From: Adiantum capillus-veneris
Taxonomy: Eukaryota > Streptophyta > Polypodiopsida > Polypodiales > Pteridaceae
Assembly: GCA_014529385.2 (NCBI GenBank)
Contig: CM043954.1
Coordinates: 92,221,747 to 92,285,746 of the forward strand
Length of the DNA: 64,000 bases
Direction of reading: 5' to 3'
How positions within the stretch are numbered: position 1 is the stretch's first letter; each line of letters begins with the position of its first letter. The notes beneath the pieces are model-generated. The model worked only from the letters and a program-made list of their open reading frames with translations. It did not search any database and was not told the origin of the DNA. A program made the position numbers and the translations under genes. Positions 45,379 to 55,777 of this stretch are shown piece by piece.

Positions 45379-48300
45379 CATATGCGAGCTTGGTATCATG
45401 CAATTGCTTAAGCACTGTGGGATTTGTCGGCTTTTGGCTTTTGCTTGTGGAGATCAACTGAAACTTTTGTCCCTGATGATCTTCATAGAAGAATTTTGCT
45501 ACAGATTTTGATGGGATCTTGGTCAGCAGGAAACTTCCAACAACCATACGATCTTCCAATGGTTTTTGCTTTGAAAGGGTCTGCTGTCTAGAAGTTCTTG
45601 GGCTTCTAATTGGTGTAGCATTTTCTAGTACTAGAGCTGAGCTTGATGAATTTGCAGCTCCCCCCTTCCTAGGGTGATCACTATAGCTTGCTTCATTGTG
45701 AGAGCTCAAAACTATTTGGCTTTGGTTGAGTCTCACCTTTTGGGATTGTGAAGGTACACTTTGGGTAGCACTGTTGATGTTTGGTATCTGTAAACCTTCT
45801 GCATAGTTTCCTATGTATCTCCATGAAACATGACAAATTATTCCCCAAGTCAAGCTATAGATAGCATTAACCTTGCCCTGATATTGTCTATCCCATGGGT
45901 CTCCTATGATATGAGCTTCTGTGGTTTCAGGACCCAAGGCATCATAAATTATGCTAGAAACTCGTCTATATCTACGACTATTTTGGTCAAAGTATATGCT
46001 CGTTTGGTCACAACATCGAAGCTTGATTTCTAATGGAGGAGAATTTGGCTCTGAACAAATTTCTAAGTTCACTCGGTTAATATCCTTCAACTCTAGAGAG
46101 AATGGGCTATAGTAGATTCTTTCCTCTGAAATGAACCATCCTTTTTGATCTATCATTGGACATACTTCTATGAGCTGGTATGTGGGCGGTTCAAACACTT
46201 GTTGATCCTTTTTGTATAGTTGCCCTTTTTGGTCTACATAGTGTGCATATGAATTATGTGTACCAATTAAAGCTAACATCATTCTATCTGATGTGTCCCT
46301 TAGACTCGTGAATGATTGTACACTTGTGGGAGTGGATGCAAAATCATTTGCAAACCTAATAGTCTTTTCAACATTTGGTGGTATCTTGACACCTTTACAA
46401 AATTCATGCAAGAATTTGTTGTTCAAAGAATCAATTTTAAGCTTTTCAGATGTCTGTGCATCTTCATGCTGATTTTGAACTTGTAGTGTTTTTACCGATG
46501 CTTCTAATGGTAATGCAGAATCATCCGATTGCATTAAAAGTGACGGGTTTGATGCAGTTTCATCGGAATTCTCATTTCCAATTTGCTCTGTACCTTGCTT
46601 GGCGGTTGATGTTGGCTGGATTTCTTGGACAATATTAAAAAAAATGTCCCCCTTTTCGTCCACAATCTGAGCAATACGCCATGACTGGTGGTATTTCAAA
46701 TGGTTCTGTCATTTCAAGCTCTAGCTGAGAAGCTTCTGCTTCTAAGCTTGCCAAGTTGTTGGCATCTTCTTTTAAAACACTAAGTATCAAGTTGTAGAAT
46801 GCTCCATCTTGACCTTTGTACCGTCTTTTGCTCAGTTCTCGAATTAGATTGGCTTCAATTGGTTGATCTGTTGGACCTTTCATTTCTGGTCTTGATTATA
46901 GATGTGACCACTGTAGTCCATGTACAATGACCCTGATTGCATATGCACTAACTGTATGTTTTGCTGGCTTGTGTAGATTTTTGGATAAACACTCGGGTTG
47001 ACTTTCTGAACTTCTATCTGCACTTTATCTTTGAGCTTGCAATACCTGGTTCCACTGAAGTCTGTGAACATCTGGGAGTTCTCTAAATCTGGCTTTACTC
47101 TGATCAATAAGATCTTGCCTCCTGTGCTGCTTTTGTTATTCATCAAGTATCTATGGACTTTTGAATCTGTATACAAGACTTTGTCTCCATTGTAGCCATA
47201 TAGCTGTAAAATTTGCTATGTTACAATTGTGCATGTGTTGCCACTGCTACTAGCTTGCTCTACTGTACTTGAACTCTCAGCTCGAGATGAGTCCATGTCG
47301 ACTGGTTCTGTAAAAACTGTCTCCTAGCAGATTTTGGTATTGATTAGCAATTTTTTTTTTCTCGGGTTTGATAAAACCGCTCTGGCCAAAGTAGTTTTGG
47401 CAGTCGATTTCTCTTCAACTCACAAGAGTTGATTAACTCTAGCTCGAAAGTTTCAGAATTGATTGCAGCCTTTGAAATGATGAAAATCTAGGCCTTGAAT
47501 AACCTAACCTGTAGATTAGATTGTTATCCGTTTTTTCCACTTGACTTGAATTCAGCTCTTGTCAAGCTCCCAATCCTTTGCCTGCAACGTGGTTCTTCAA
47601 TCTGAGCTAAGTGAGTCAGCAAATGAGATTTCCAAATTCTATCCTTGCAAGGAGCTAAAGGACTAATCTGCAACTTAAAACTGAGTTAACAGGTACCAAT
47701 CTGGATCCGATGGAACCCAAAATTGATGAATGGCCTTGTATTATGTTGTTTAGCACTGTACAAGCTCAAAATTCCAGAATCTTGTTTCTAGGGCTCAAAA
47801 GTAAATATTCTTTGATTATTTACTTTTCTCAGGTTTTACACTTTTTAGGCTTGTTTTGCTAAGTAATTACCTTGTTGTGGTCTCTGGACAAGTTTGGTTG
47901 AGTTTGATCAAGATTTATCCAAGTTATCAATTGTTTAGTGTTTGTAGACTCTGATTCCAAGAATTTGGCTTAAGTCTCAAATTTTGTGATCCAAATTTGA
48001 TTTGTGGAGTCTACTTGATGTGCTTGACCCTGTGGTATACTCAATTGTGCAAAAATTTTCAATTCTGGAGCAAAAGTAAATAATCGTGATTATTTACTTT
48101 ACTGTTTTTTTTGTGAGAATTTTTTTTTCAAAAGTAAATAATCGCGATTATTTACTTTTGGCAATTTTTGTCAACTCAGCATGTACACTTGTTTAACACA
48201 TCAATATAAGCGTATGAGTCAAGTTTCACCGAATTTGAACAAGATTTACCAAGTCACACTCAAGTTCTCGACATTCAGTACACATTTTAGTTTTTATCAA

Positions 48301-51300
48301 GGTTTTGGTCTATTTTGTGATCCAAACTTCATGAGCCTTCACAAAAGATGTTTGCAATCATGATTAGAGTCTATGGTATCAACCTTGATCAGTTTTGAGC
48401 CAAAAGTTAATAATTGTGATTATTAACTTTTGACCTAAAATGACAACTTTTTTCAACTTTTTCAGAGGAGAGTCTTTTTATGATCTGTTTTGAGCCTATG
48501 AATCAAGTTAAAACTTAATTTGAACAAGATTCACCAAGTCAGACTCAAGTTCTCGACAATTAGTACAGATTTTAGTTTTTACCAAGTTTTTAGACTGTTT
48601 TGTGATCCACATCTTTCGTGCCTTTACAAAAGTTGTTTGTACACATATAATGAATCACTGGTATCAACCCTGATCAGTTTTGAGCCAAAAGTTCATCATC
48701 GCGATTATTAACTTTTGGCCTAAAATGAACAATTTTTTCAACTTTTTTCCTAAACAGTCTTTTTATGATCTATTTTGAGCCTTTGAATCAAGTTAAAACT
48801 TAATTTGAACAACATTCATCAAGTCAGACTCAATTTCTCGACAATCAGTACAGATTTCAATTTTTGTCAAGTTTTTGGTCTGTTTTGTGATCCAAACTCT
48901 ATGAGCCTTTACAAAAGATGTTTGCAATCATGCTTAGAGTCTAGGGTATCAATCTTGGTCAGTTTTCAGGCAAAAGTTAATAATCGCGATTATTAATTTT
49001 TGACCTAAAATGACAACTTTTTCCAACTTTTTTCCTAAACAGTCTTTTTATGATCTCTTTTGAGTCTCTGAGTCAAGTTAAAACTTAATTTGGATAAGAT
49101 TCATCAAGTTTATCAACTGTTTCGTGTCCGCAGACTTTGATTTCAAGAATTTGGCTTAAGTCTCACTTTTGTGATCCAAATTTCACCAAAATTGATTTGT
49201 GAGGTCTACTTGATATGCTTGACCTTGTGGTATGCCCAAATATGCAAGGTTGTCAAATTTTGGAGCAGATGTAAATAATCGCGATTATTTACTCTGGCAA
49301 ATTTTTTGCAAGTTTTTGTCCCAATCTTAACATAGATCTGTTAAGGAACTCAACTTAAGGTCTCTAGGTAAGTTTCATCAAGTTTGGACAATTTTTGGTC
49401 AAATGGTCATCAGTTTTTTGTCCGTAGACTGACTTTGCAAATTTGGTCACAATTTTAATCCAATGATCCAAATCTTACCAAATTTGGTTTGTGGGCTTAT
49501 TACAACATGGTAGAACTAGTGGTATGCTGACTTTGTTTTTTTTTTTTTGAAAAATAGGACAAATGTAAGTAATCGCGATTATTTACAACAACTGACAATT
49601 TTTTTTCATCTTTATGATCAATTGAGCATGTACACATGTTTATCACATCAATATAAGCCTATGTATCAAGTTTCATCAAGTTTGGATAAATTTTTTCCCA
49701 ATTTACACTCAAGACTCAAAAAGTCAATACAAACTTCAGTTTTTACCCAGTTTTTTGCCATTATGATGATCCAAATCTTTTGGGCCTTTACAAAAGTTGT
49801 TTGTATACATGCAAGGAGTCAATGGTATGAACCTTGGTCAAATCTAAGCTGAAACTTAATAATCACGATTATTAACTTTAGGCCCAAAACTGACACTTTT
49901 TTGAACTTTTTCACTCGACAGTCTTTTCATGATCTATTTTGAGCCTATAAATCAAGTCAAAACTTAATTTGGCCTAAAATGTCAAGAAAAAGTAAATATT
50001 CTGATTTTTGGCAAACTTTTAAAATTTTTACCTCAGAGTGTCCTTGAGCTTACCCACTGGTTCATAGGACTTTTAGGCTTACTCTCCAGCTAGATTGACT
50101 GGTTTGGAGTCTTTTCGTGCTATTTCTAGTCGTAGACCTAAAACTCTGCAACTTCACATAAACAACTCACAGATGATTCGTTTGGAGTTAGCAATGATTT
50201 GAGATCTCACCTTGGATTCTACTTACCCTACTCCTAGATTCTCGTGCAATGGGGTTGTGGAAAGTGTCCTCAAACACTAATTTTCTTATTTTTTATGGTT
50301 TCTTGAGCATTGATCTTAAGACTTGTCTTGCCTTTCAATCATTCTCCAAATCCTAATCTAAATCTACAATCCTACAATCCTAAAACCACTCAGCAAGTAC
50401 GATTACTTCTAAGCTACCTCTACAAAGCAAAAGACGACAATCTTAAGCTATGCGGTTTCTAAAAGAAAGTTTTACCCCAGGTGAACCTAGAGGAAGTTAA
50501 TGGACAATTACACAAGACGCTCCTATTTTCCCTTGTTTAGGTCTATTCGTCCCCGGCAGCGGCGCCAAATGTGGGACGTATGTCTAACCTCACAATCCTA
50601 TCTTATTGTAGTATTAGCGAGAACCACGATTAATTTGTCAAACCATGGAACGAAGCTGACTCGACTAGTGCATAGAGGCTACAAGAAGGTTGTCAATCTC
50701 TTGGAAAACAACTAACAACTCGCATCTAACTCAAGCTACACTCAAGTGACTGAAATCACCAAAAGGCAATCGCTCATCGGCAAACAATTCACATCCGTTA
50801 CAGTATCAAATGACATCCAAACGTAATGAAACTTCTAGGACAAGTTTATAAGACCTAAGCACACATGCTTATGGTATCAAACCCCACTTTAGGTCAAGTT
50901 CCAAAATCGCGATTATTAACAGCAGCAGTGGAATTTTGACCTAATCGTTTTCGACCCAGAATGCATCTAAATGCTTAGCAATGATGCTCCAATATCCCGC
51001 CTATGCTTAGTTTTTTATTTGAACATGTAAATTCCTAGTTATGATGAAATTAGGCCGCGGGTTGGGGACGCCAAAAGCTACGAAATAGTGTAAATGGCTT
51101 ACGTCAAGCGTAGAGCTCTTACCTGTGGTTGCAATGAAACAAACGCATTCGCAATGTGACAACCGAAGAGGGAGAAGGAAGTGTGAGAAGGAGAGAAGTG
51201 AGCGCCATTAGCTCATGCTGTGTATTTCTTATCCAAAAACTTAATAAAATCTTTACAAAGTTGGCTTTTATACCTTAGCCAAGGTCTAAAATGTGTAATG

Positions 51301-51582
51301 TCCGGCGCCCAAGACGTTTGAGACTCCACACTTATTGTATCTGCAACGTAAGTACACTAAGTGACCTATGCTTTACATCTTGGAACTCTTATTGAGCCCG
51401 TAACATGTTACAATTATCACAATGGCTAAATAAATCGGGAAATACCAATACGTGACCATTTGAGAAAATGTGGAAAATGTGTAACTCCAATCTTTACTGC
51501 TTCTTCACTTTGATCTTCGATGTGCATCCGTACGTCTTCAGTCTTTAGAAGATTTTGTTAACTGACGTTGACTCAGTTAACA
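45379..51582 (-). mobile_element. Duplicate of Gypsy B 5' half (coding part, leader, 5' LTR)
   Basis: Same content as 53979-60182: coding region 45379-47176, leader with palindrome array 47177-50549, primer site 50550-50567, and LTR 50570-51582. It has no insertion ends of its own; it arose by the tandem duplication and is not an independent insertion. The coding part has a few breaks. Confidence 0.9.
47797..49875 (-). repeat. Gypsy B palindrome array (first copy)
   Basis: Palindromes of the type GTAAATAATCG / CGATTATTTAC and GTTAATAATCG / CGATTATTAAC. Centres lie near 47812 (weak), 48086, 48144 (32 bp, perfect, 48129-48160), 48416, 48701, 48986, 49281 (22 bp, perfect), 49575 and 49865. Most steps are 272-295 bp, with one short step of 58. 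Surrounding sequence repeats only loosely. A further single copy sits inside the LTR at about 50909. No gene is supported in 47177-50549. Confidence 0.92.
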
Positions 51583-51683
51583 GTGAAGGTTGTATTTTGG
51601 GTAAGATGCAACGTTCAAAGTTTCCAAAGGATGGTTCAGTTAGGGCTACATGTAGGTTGCATCTTGTGCATAGTCACTGTTTG
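51583..51683 (+). other. Duplicated Copia fragment
   Basis: Corresponds to 60183-60283, the Copia integrase zinc-region sequence (EGCILGKMQRSKFPK) that follows the right end of Gypsy B. It was carried along by the tandem duplication. Confidence 0.85.
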
Positions 51684-52730
51684 GTTAAGAAGCACCACTT
51701 TTCAGTGGTCCTACACACTTTTAAGGTACCGAATAATGTTCTAGTTAAGGAGCACCACTTTATAGTGATGTTCACCACTTTATAGTGGTCTTCACCACTA
51801 TAAACACCACTTAAATGTGATTTGAACCACAAAAAATGGTGAGCACCACTTTATTGGTGTTTACCACTTTAAACCAAATAACGTTTAGGTTAAAAAGCAC
51901 CACTTTTCAGTGGTTTTACACACTTTTAAGGTACCGAATGACGTTCTAGTTAAGAAGCACCACTTTATAGTTGTGTTTACCACTAGAAAGTGGTACTTCT
52001 TAACTAGAACGTTATTCGGTACCTTAAAAGTGTGTAAAACCACTGAAAAGTGGTGCACCATCGTGATGCTTCTCTTAAAAGTGATGCTTCACCACAAAAT
52101 AGTTAGGGTTTTCCACTGGAAAGTGATGCACCCATTGTATCGCCAGTTTTTACTAGAACCTTACCTCTTTTTAGTGCTGCCGAGCACTTTAAAGTGGTCC
52201 AGTATCACTTTTAAGAGATGGTGCACCATATCATCATAACTATGTAGTGATGCAACTGCCCAACTTTAAAGGGTGTTGCAGGTGCACCACTTCAACACAG
52301 CCTATCAGTGGTGTTGTACCCATAAAAAGTGGGGTTCACCCACTTGATATTTACTAGTGGTGTGCACACTACTTTTTCCTAATAAAGCAACACTTTAATT
52401 GAATCCATGGGGGAAATACCTGCATCTAACATGCTGAACATTTTTCTTCTTAGGTGTACCCTTGGGAGACTCGGAAGTTCTTTTTGTAGCATGCATGTGC
52501 AAAAAATTCAGAAATTTTACAAGACATAAAACCAATTTTAGAATGCATGCATGATGCATCTAACCTGTTTTGATAGGCGACTCCTGCGTAGAGCTCTTTC
52601 CCTTCCTAGGTGTACCCTTGTCAGAGTCTGAAGGTCCTTTTGTAGCCTGGTTCTTCATCCTGAAAAAATCACAAATGCCACATAGATACAAGATCAATAG
52701 TTAAATGCATTCATGCTTGAACCTGCATGA
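51684..52730 (-). pseudogene. Duplicate of RING-H2-like gene 5' exons and intron repeats
   Basis: Matches 44328-45352. Exon 1 lies at 52658-52565 (ATG at 52658) and exon 2 at about 52481-52432. This copy still connects to the upstream leader and right end of the transposon but is cut off from the remaining exons. The copy near 45284 has the reverse problem. So no complete gene remains after the duplication. Confidence 0.75.
51897..52056. repeat. Long hairpin, second copy
   Basis: Duplicate of the hairpin at 44522-44681, again with arms of about 70 bp and one or two mismatches at different places. Confidence 0.88.
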
Positions 52731-52899
52731 ACACACAATTGATAAAATATGCATTCATGCTTCAAGCTGCACGATGCATTCTTATAAAGCATTCACAAGG
52801 GTGATCAATTAGATGTGCACAATGCATATACATTACAGAAATAAATTCTAAACTTACACATGCATCATTAATAGTTACAATCCATGATTATCTTGCCAC

Positions 52900-52991
52900 C
52901 CAACAGAGGGCAAACCATATTTCCAAGGGTTGAACCTGGGTCCTTACGCACCCACCCATTCACTTTAACCACTAGGCCAAGCCCCCTTTGG
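52900..52991 (-). mobile_element. Short tRNA-derived SINE (92 bp)
   Basis: The minus strand carries an A box TGGCCTAGTGG (52979-52969) and a B box GGTTCAACCC (52936-52927), spaced as in a tRNA promoter. It is flanked by perfect 12-bp direct repeats TTATCTTGCCAC (52888-52899 and 52992-53003), the signature of LINE-aided insertion. There is no long tail, so it is a minimal element. Confidence 0.85.
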
Positions 52992-53124
52992 TTATCTTGC
53001 CACACACTCAGAGACAAGCATACAACACTTCTACATCTGCATGAAGCACTAGGCCAAGCCCCCTTTGGTTATCTTGCCACACATTTAGAGACAAGCATAC
53101 AACGCTTCTACATCTGCATGAAGC
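52971..53124. repeat. 77-bp tandem duplication including the SINE head
   Basis: ACTAGGCCAAGCCCCCTTTG starts at 52971 and again at 53048. The unit covers the first part of the SINE and flanking transposon sequence, so it arose after the SINE insertion. Confidence 0.85.
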
Positions 53125-53653
53125 ATGTTAAAACATGGATCAATGCTACCTGGAAATGCTACCTAGGAAAACCAGCCACATTCAAATTCAACCAACATTC
53201 GAGATAGAATTCTTCAAGCTACATGATGACACATACCTATTGCTGCTCTGTAGGGGATTTTTACTGAAGTTGATGACCAGCCCCGCAAAAAGTACTCCTC
53301 CTGAATTTGCTTGCTGTTGTTGTGATGTTGCTGCTTGTTGCTTCGGCTAGCAGAGAAACGCAAAGGAGGGAGGAAAGAGGGAATCAGAAACCTGAATGGC
53401 GCTGGCGAGACAGAGAGAGGGGGGAGGAACGAGCGAGACAGAGTGGGAGGGACAAGACTCGAGAGAATATTTGCATTAAGTTCTTGAACGTACCTTGAGG
53501 TGATCATTAATGAGTAAGCGCTTTCACTTAGTACACGTCAAATTTTAACCCTTCTTTTCCATAAATTTTGAATTTAATCCCACTGTTTCAAACGTCTAAA
53601 CCACCCATTTTCTCAACCCCAAAAACCATATACTATATAGTGGAAAAAGAGGT

Positions 53654-53675
53654 CCACCTATACATGCTTTCACCC
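53654..53675 (-). repeat. Right terminal inverted repeat
   Basis: Exact reverse complement of 25253-25274, followed by TGTG (53676-53679), which also precedes the left TIR. Confidence 0.85.
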
Positions 53676-55777
53676 TGTGATACTACACTTTTTTGCAATT
53701 GTTGAGCATTGTCCTCCTGCATTTCAGTAACCTTTGACCTTAATAGGTCCATTGTACTTTCTGGCAGAATCTGTTTCTTCAGAGGAGATTTTGGTGGTGA
53801 CCTTTGTGTAGCTTTCTGGACTTTAGATCCCATTGACTTTGACTTTTGTGCCACCTATTCTGGCAGCTTGAGGTTTTGCATCATCTTCAAATAGTCTTTG
53901 ACTTCAGTTGTACCATCTGTATGGGTTTGTACAAGGTCATGATCTTGCTGATATTCATTACCATCTTCTTCTCGATATGCATATGCGAGCTTGGTATCAT
54001 GCAATTGCTTAAGCACTGTGGGATTTGTCGGCTTTTGGCGTTTGCTTGTGGAGATCAGCTGAAACTTTTTTCCCTGATGATCTTCATAGAAGAATTTTTC
54101 TGCAGATTTTGATGGGATCTGGGTCAGCAGGAAACTTCCAACAACCATACGATCTTCCAATGGTTTTTGCTTTGAAAGGGTCTGCTATCTAGAAGTTCTT
54201 GGGCTTCTAATTGGTGTAGCATTTTCTAGTACTAGAGCTGAGCTTGATGAATTTGCAGCTCCCCCCTTCCTAGGGTGATCACTATAGCTTGCTTCATTGT
54301 GAGAGCTCAAAACTATTTGGCTTTGGTTGAGTCTCACCTTTTGGGATTGTGAAGGTACACTTTGGGTAGCACTGTTGATGTTTGGTATCTGTAAACCTTC
54401 TGCATAGTTTCCTATGTATCTCCATGAAACATGACAAATTATTCCCCAAGTCAAGCTGTAGATAGCATTATCCTTGCCCTGATATTGTCTATCCCATGGG
54501 TCTCCTATGATATGAGCTTCTGTGGTTTCAGGACCCAAGGCATCATAAATTATGCTAGAAACTCGTCTATATCTACGACTATTTTGGTCAAAGTATATGC
54601 TCGTTTGGTCACAACATCGAAGCTTGATTTCTAATGGAGGAGAATTTGGCTCTGAACAAATTTCTAAGTTCACTCGGTTAATATCCTTCAACTCTAGAGA
54701 GAATGGGCTATAATAGATTCTTTCGTCTGAAATGAACCATCCTTTTTGATCTATCATTGGACATACTTCTATGAGCTGGTATGTGGGCCGTTCAAACACT
54801 TGTTGATCCTTTTTGTATAGTTGCCCTTTTTGGTCTACATAGTGTGCATATGAATTATGTGTACCATACAAAGCTAACATCATTCTATCTGATGTGTCCC
54901 TTAGACTCGTGAATGATTGCACACTTGTGGCAGTGGGTGCAAAATCATTTGCAAACCTAACAGTCTTTTCAACATTTGGTGGTATCTCGACACCTTTACA
55001 AAATTCATGCAAGAATTTGTTGTTCAAAGAATTAATTTTAAGCTTTTCAGATGTCTGTGCATCTTCATGCTGATTTTGAACTTGTAGTGTTTTTACCGAT
55101 GCTTCTAATGGTAATGCAGAATCATCCGATTGCATTAAAAGTGACGGGTTTGATGCAGTTTCATCGGAATTCTCATTTCCAATTTGCTCTATACCTTGCT
55201 TGGCGGTTGATGTTGGCTGGATTTCTTGGACAATATTAAAAAAAATGTCCACCTTTTCGTCCACAATCTGAGCAATACGCCATGACTGGTGGTATTTCAA
55301 ATGGTTCTGTCATGTCAAGCTCTAGCTGAGAAGCTTCTGCTTCTAAGCTTGCCAAGTTGTTGGCATCTTCTTTTAAAACACTAAGTATCAAGTTGTAGAA
55401 TGCTCCATCTTGACCTTTGTACCGTCTTTGGCTCAGTTCTCCAATTAGATTGGCTTCAATTGGTTGATCTGTTGGACCTTTCATTTCTGGTCTTGATTAT
55501 AGATGTGACCACTGTAGTCCATGTACAATGACCCTGATTGCATATGCACTAACTGTATGTTTTGCTGGCTTGTGTAGATTTTTGGATAAACACTCGGGTT
55601 GACTTTCTGAACTTCTATCTGCACTTTATCTTTGAGCTTGCAATACCTGGTTCCACTGAAGTCTGTGAACATTTGGGAGTTCTCTAAATCTGGCTTTACT
55701 CTCATCAATAGGATCTTGCCTCCTGTGCTGCTTTTGTTATTCATCAAGTATCTATGGCCTTTTGAATCTGTATACAA
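53676..55777 (-). pseudogene. Gypsy B 5' coding part with Y-D-G-Y repeats (fossil)
   Basis: Read leftward from about 55777. Many short modules share the pattern aromatic-x-D-x-x-G-x-x-Y, for example LYTDSKGHRYLM, MFTDFSGTRYCKL, LYMDYSGHIYNQ, HYVDQKGQLYKK and FYEDHQGKKFQL. They look like beta-hairpin repeats. Similar modules begin the gag of element A. No gag core or zinc knuckle was recognised. It ends in a lysine/serine-rich part at the DNA transposon border. Function unknown. Broken in several places. Confidence 0.7.

Larger units (their letters stand above)
52731..53653 (-). promoter_or_regulatory. Right subterminal region and probable leader of RING-H2-like gene
   Basis: No sustained coding frame. 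On the minus strand about 53480-53330 is pyrimidine-rich (CTCTCTCTGTCTCGC), mirroring the CT-rich leader of the transposase gene at the other end. Both genes therefore probably start near the TIRs and read inward. The SINE and a 77-bp tandem repeat lie within it. Confidence 0.5.
25253..53675. mobile_element. DNA transposon with 22-bp TIRs, about 12 kb without inserts
   Basis: Terminal inverted repeats at 25253-25274 and 53654-53675 begin GGGTGAAAGCATGTATAG and match at 22 of 22 positions. They are flanked by TGTG on both sides (25249-25252, 53676-53679). Gypsy B sequence lies on either side. Inside are a transposase gene on plus (25793-30785), a HAD-family gene and a RING-H2-like gene on minus, and many copies of a CCACTT/AAGTGG near-palindrome in introns and spacers. 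The 8.8 kb chromodomain Gypsy element (33411-42201) and a 7.4 kb tandem-duplication unit enlarge it from roughly 12.3 kb. The 4-bp duplication and TIR do not match CACTA, hAT or Mutator rules that I know. Superfamily unassigned. Confidence 0.8.

Noticed and set aside
47177-50549. Several 60-100 residue frames in the Gypsy B leader
   Set aside because: They recur only because the leader is repetitive and duplicated; no domain or start context supports them.
45379-51582. Independent second insertion of Gypsy B
   Set aside because: It has no 3' LTR or target duplication and carries a piece of flanking Copia, so it is a segmental duplicate.
25253-53675. CACTA-type transposon, suggested by endless CACT-containing motifs
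   Set aside because: The ends read GGGTGAAAG, not CACTA; the duplication is 4 bp, not 3; and the transposase motifs differ.
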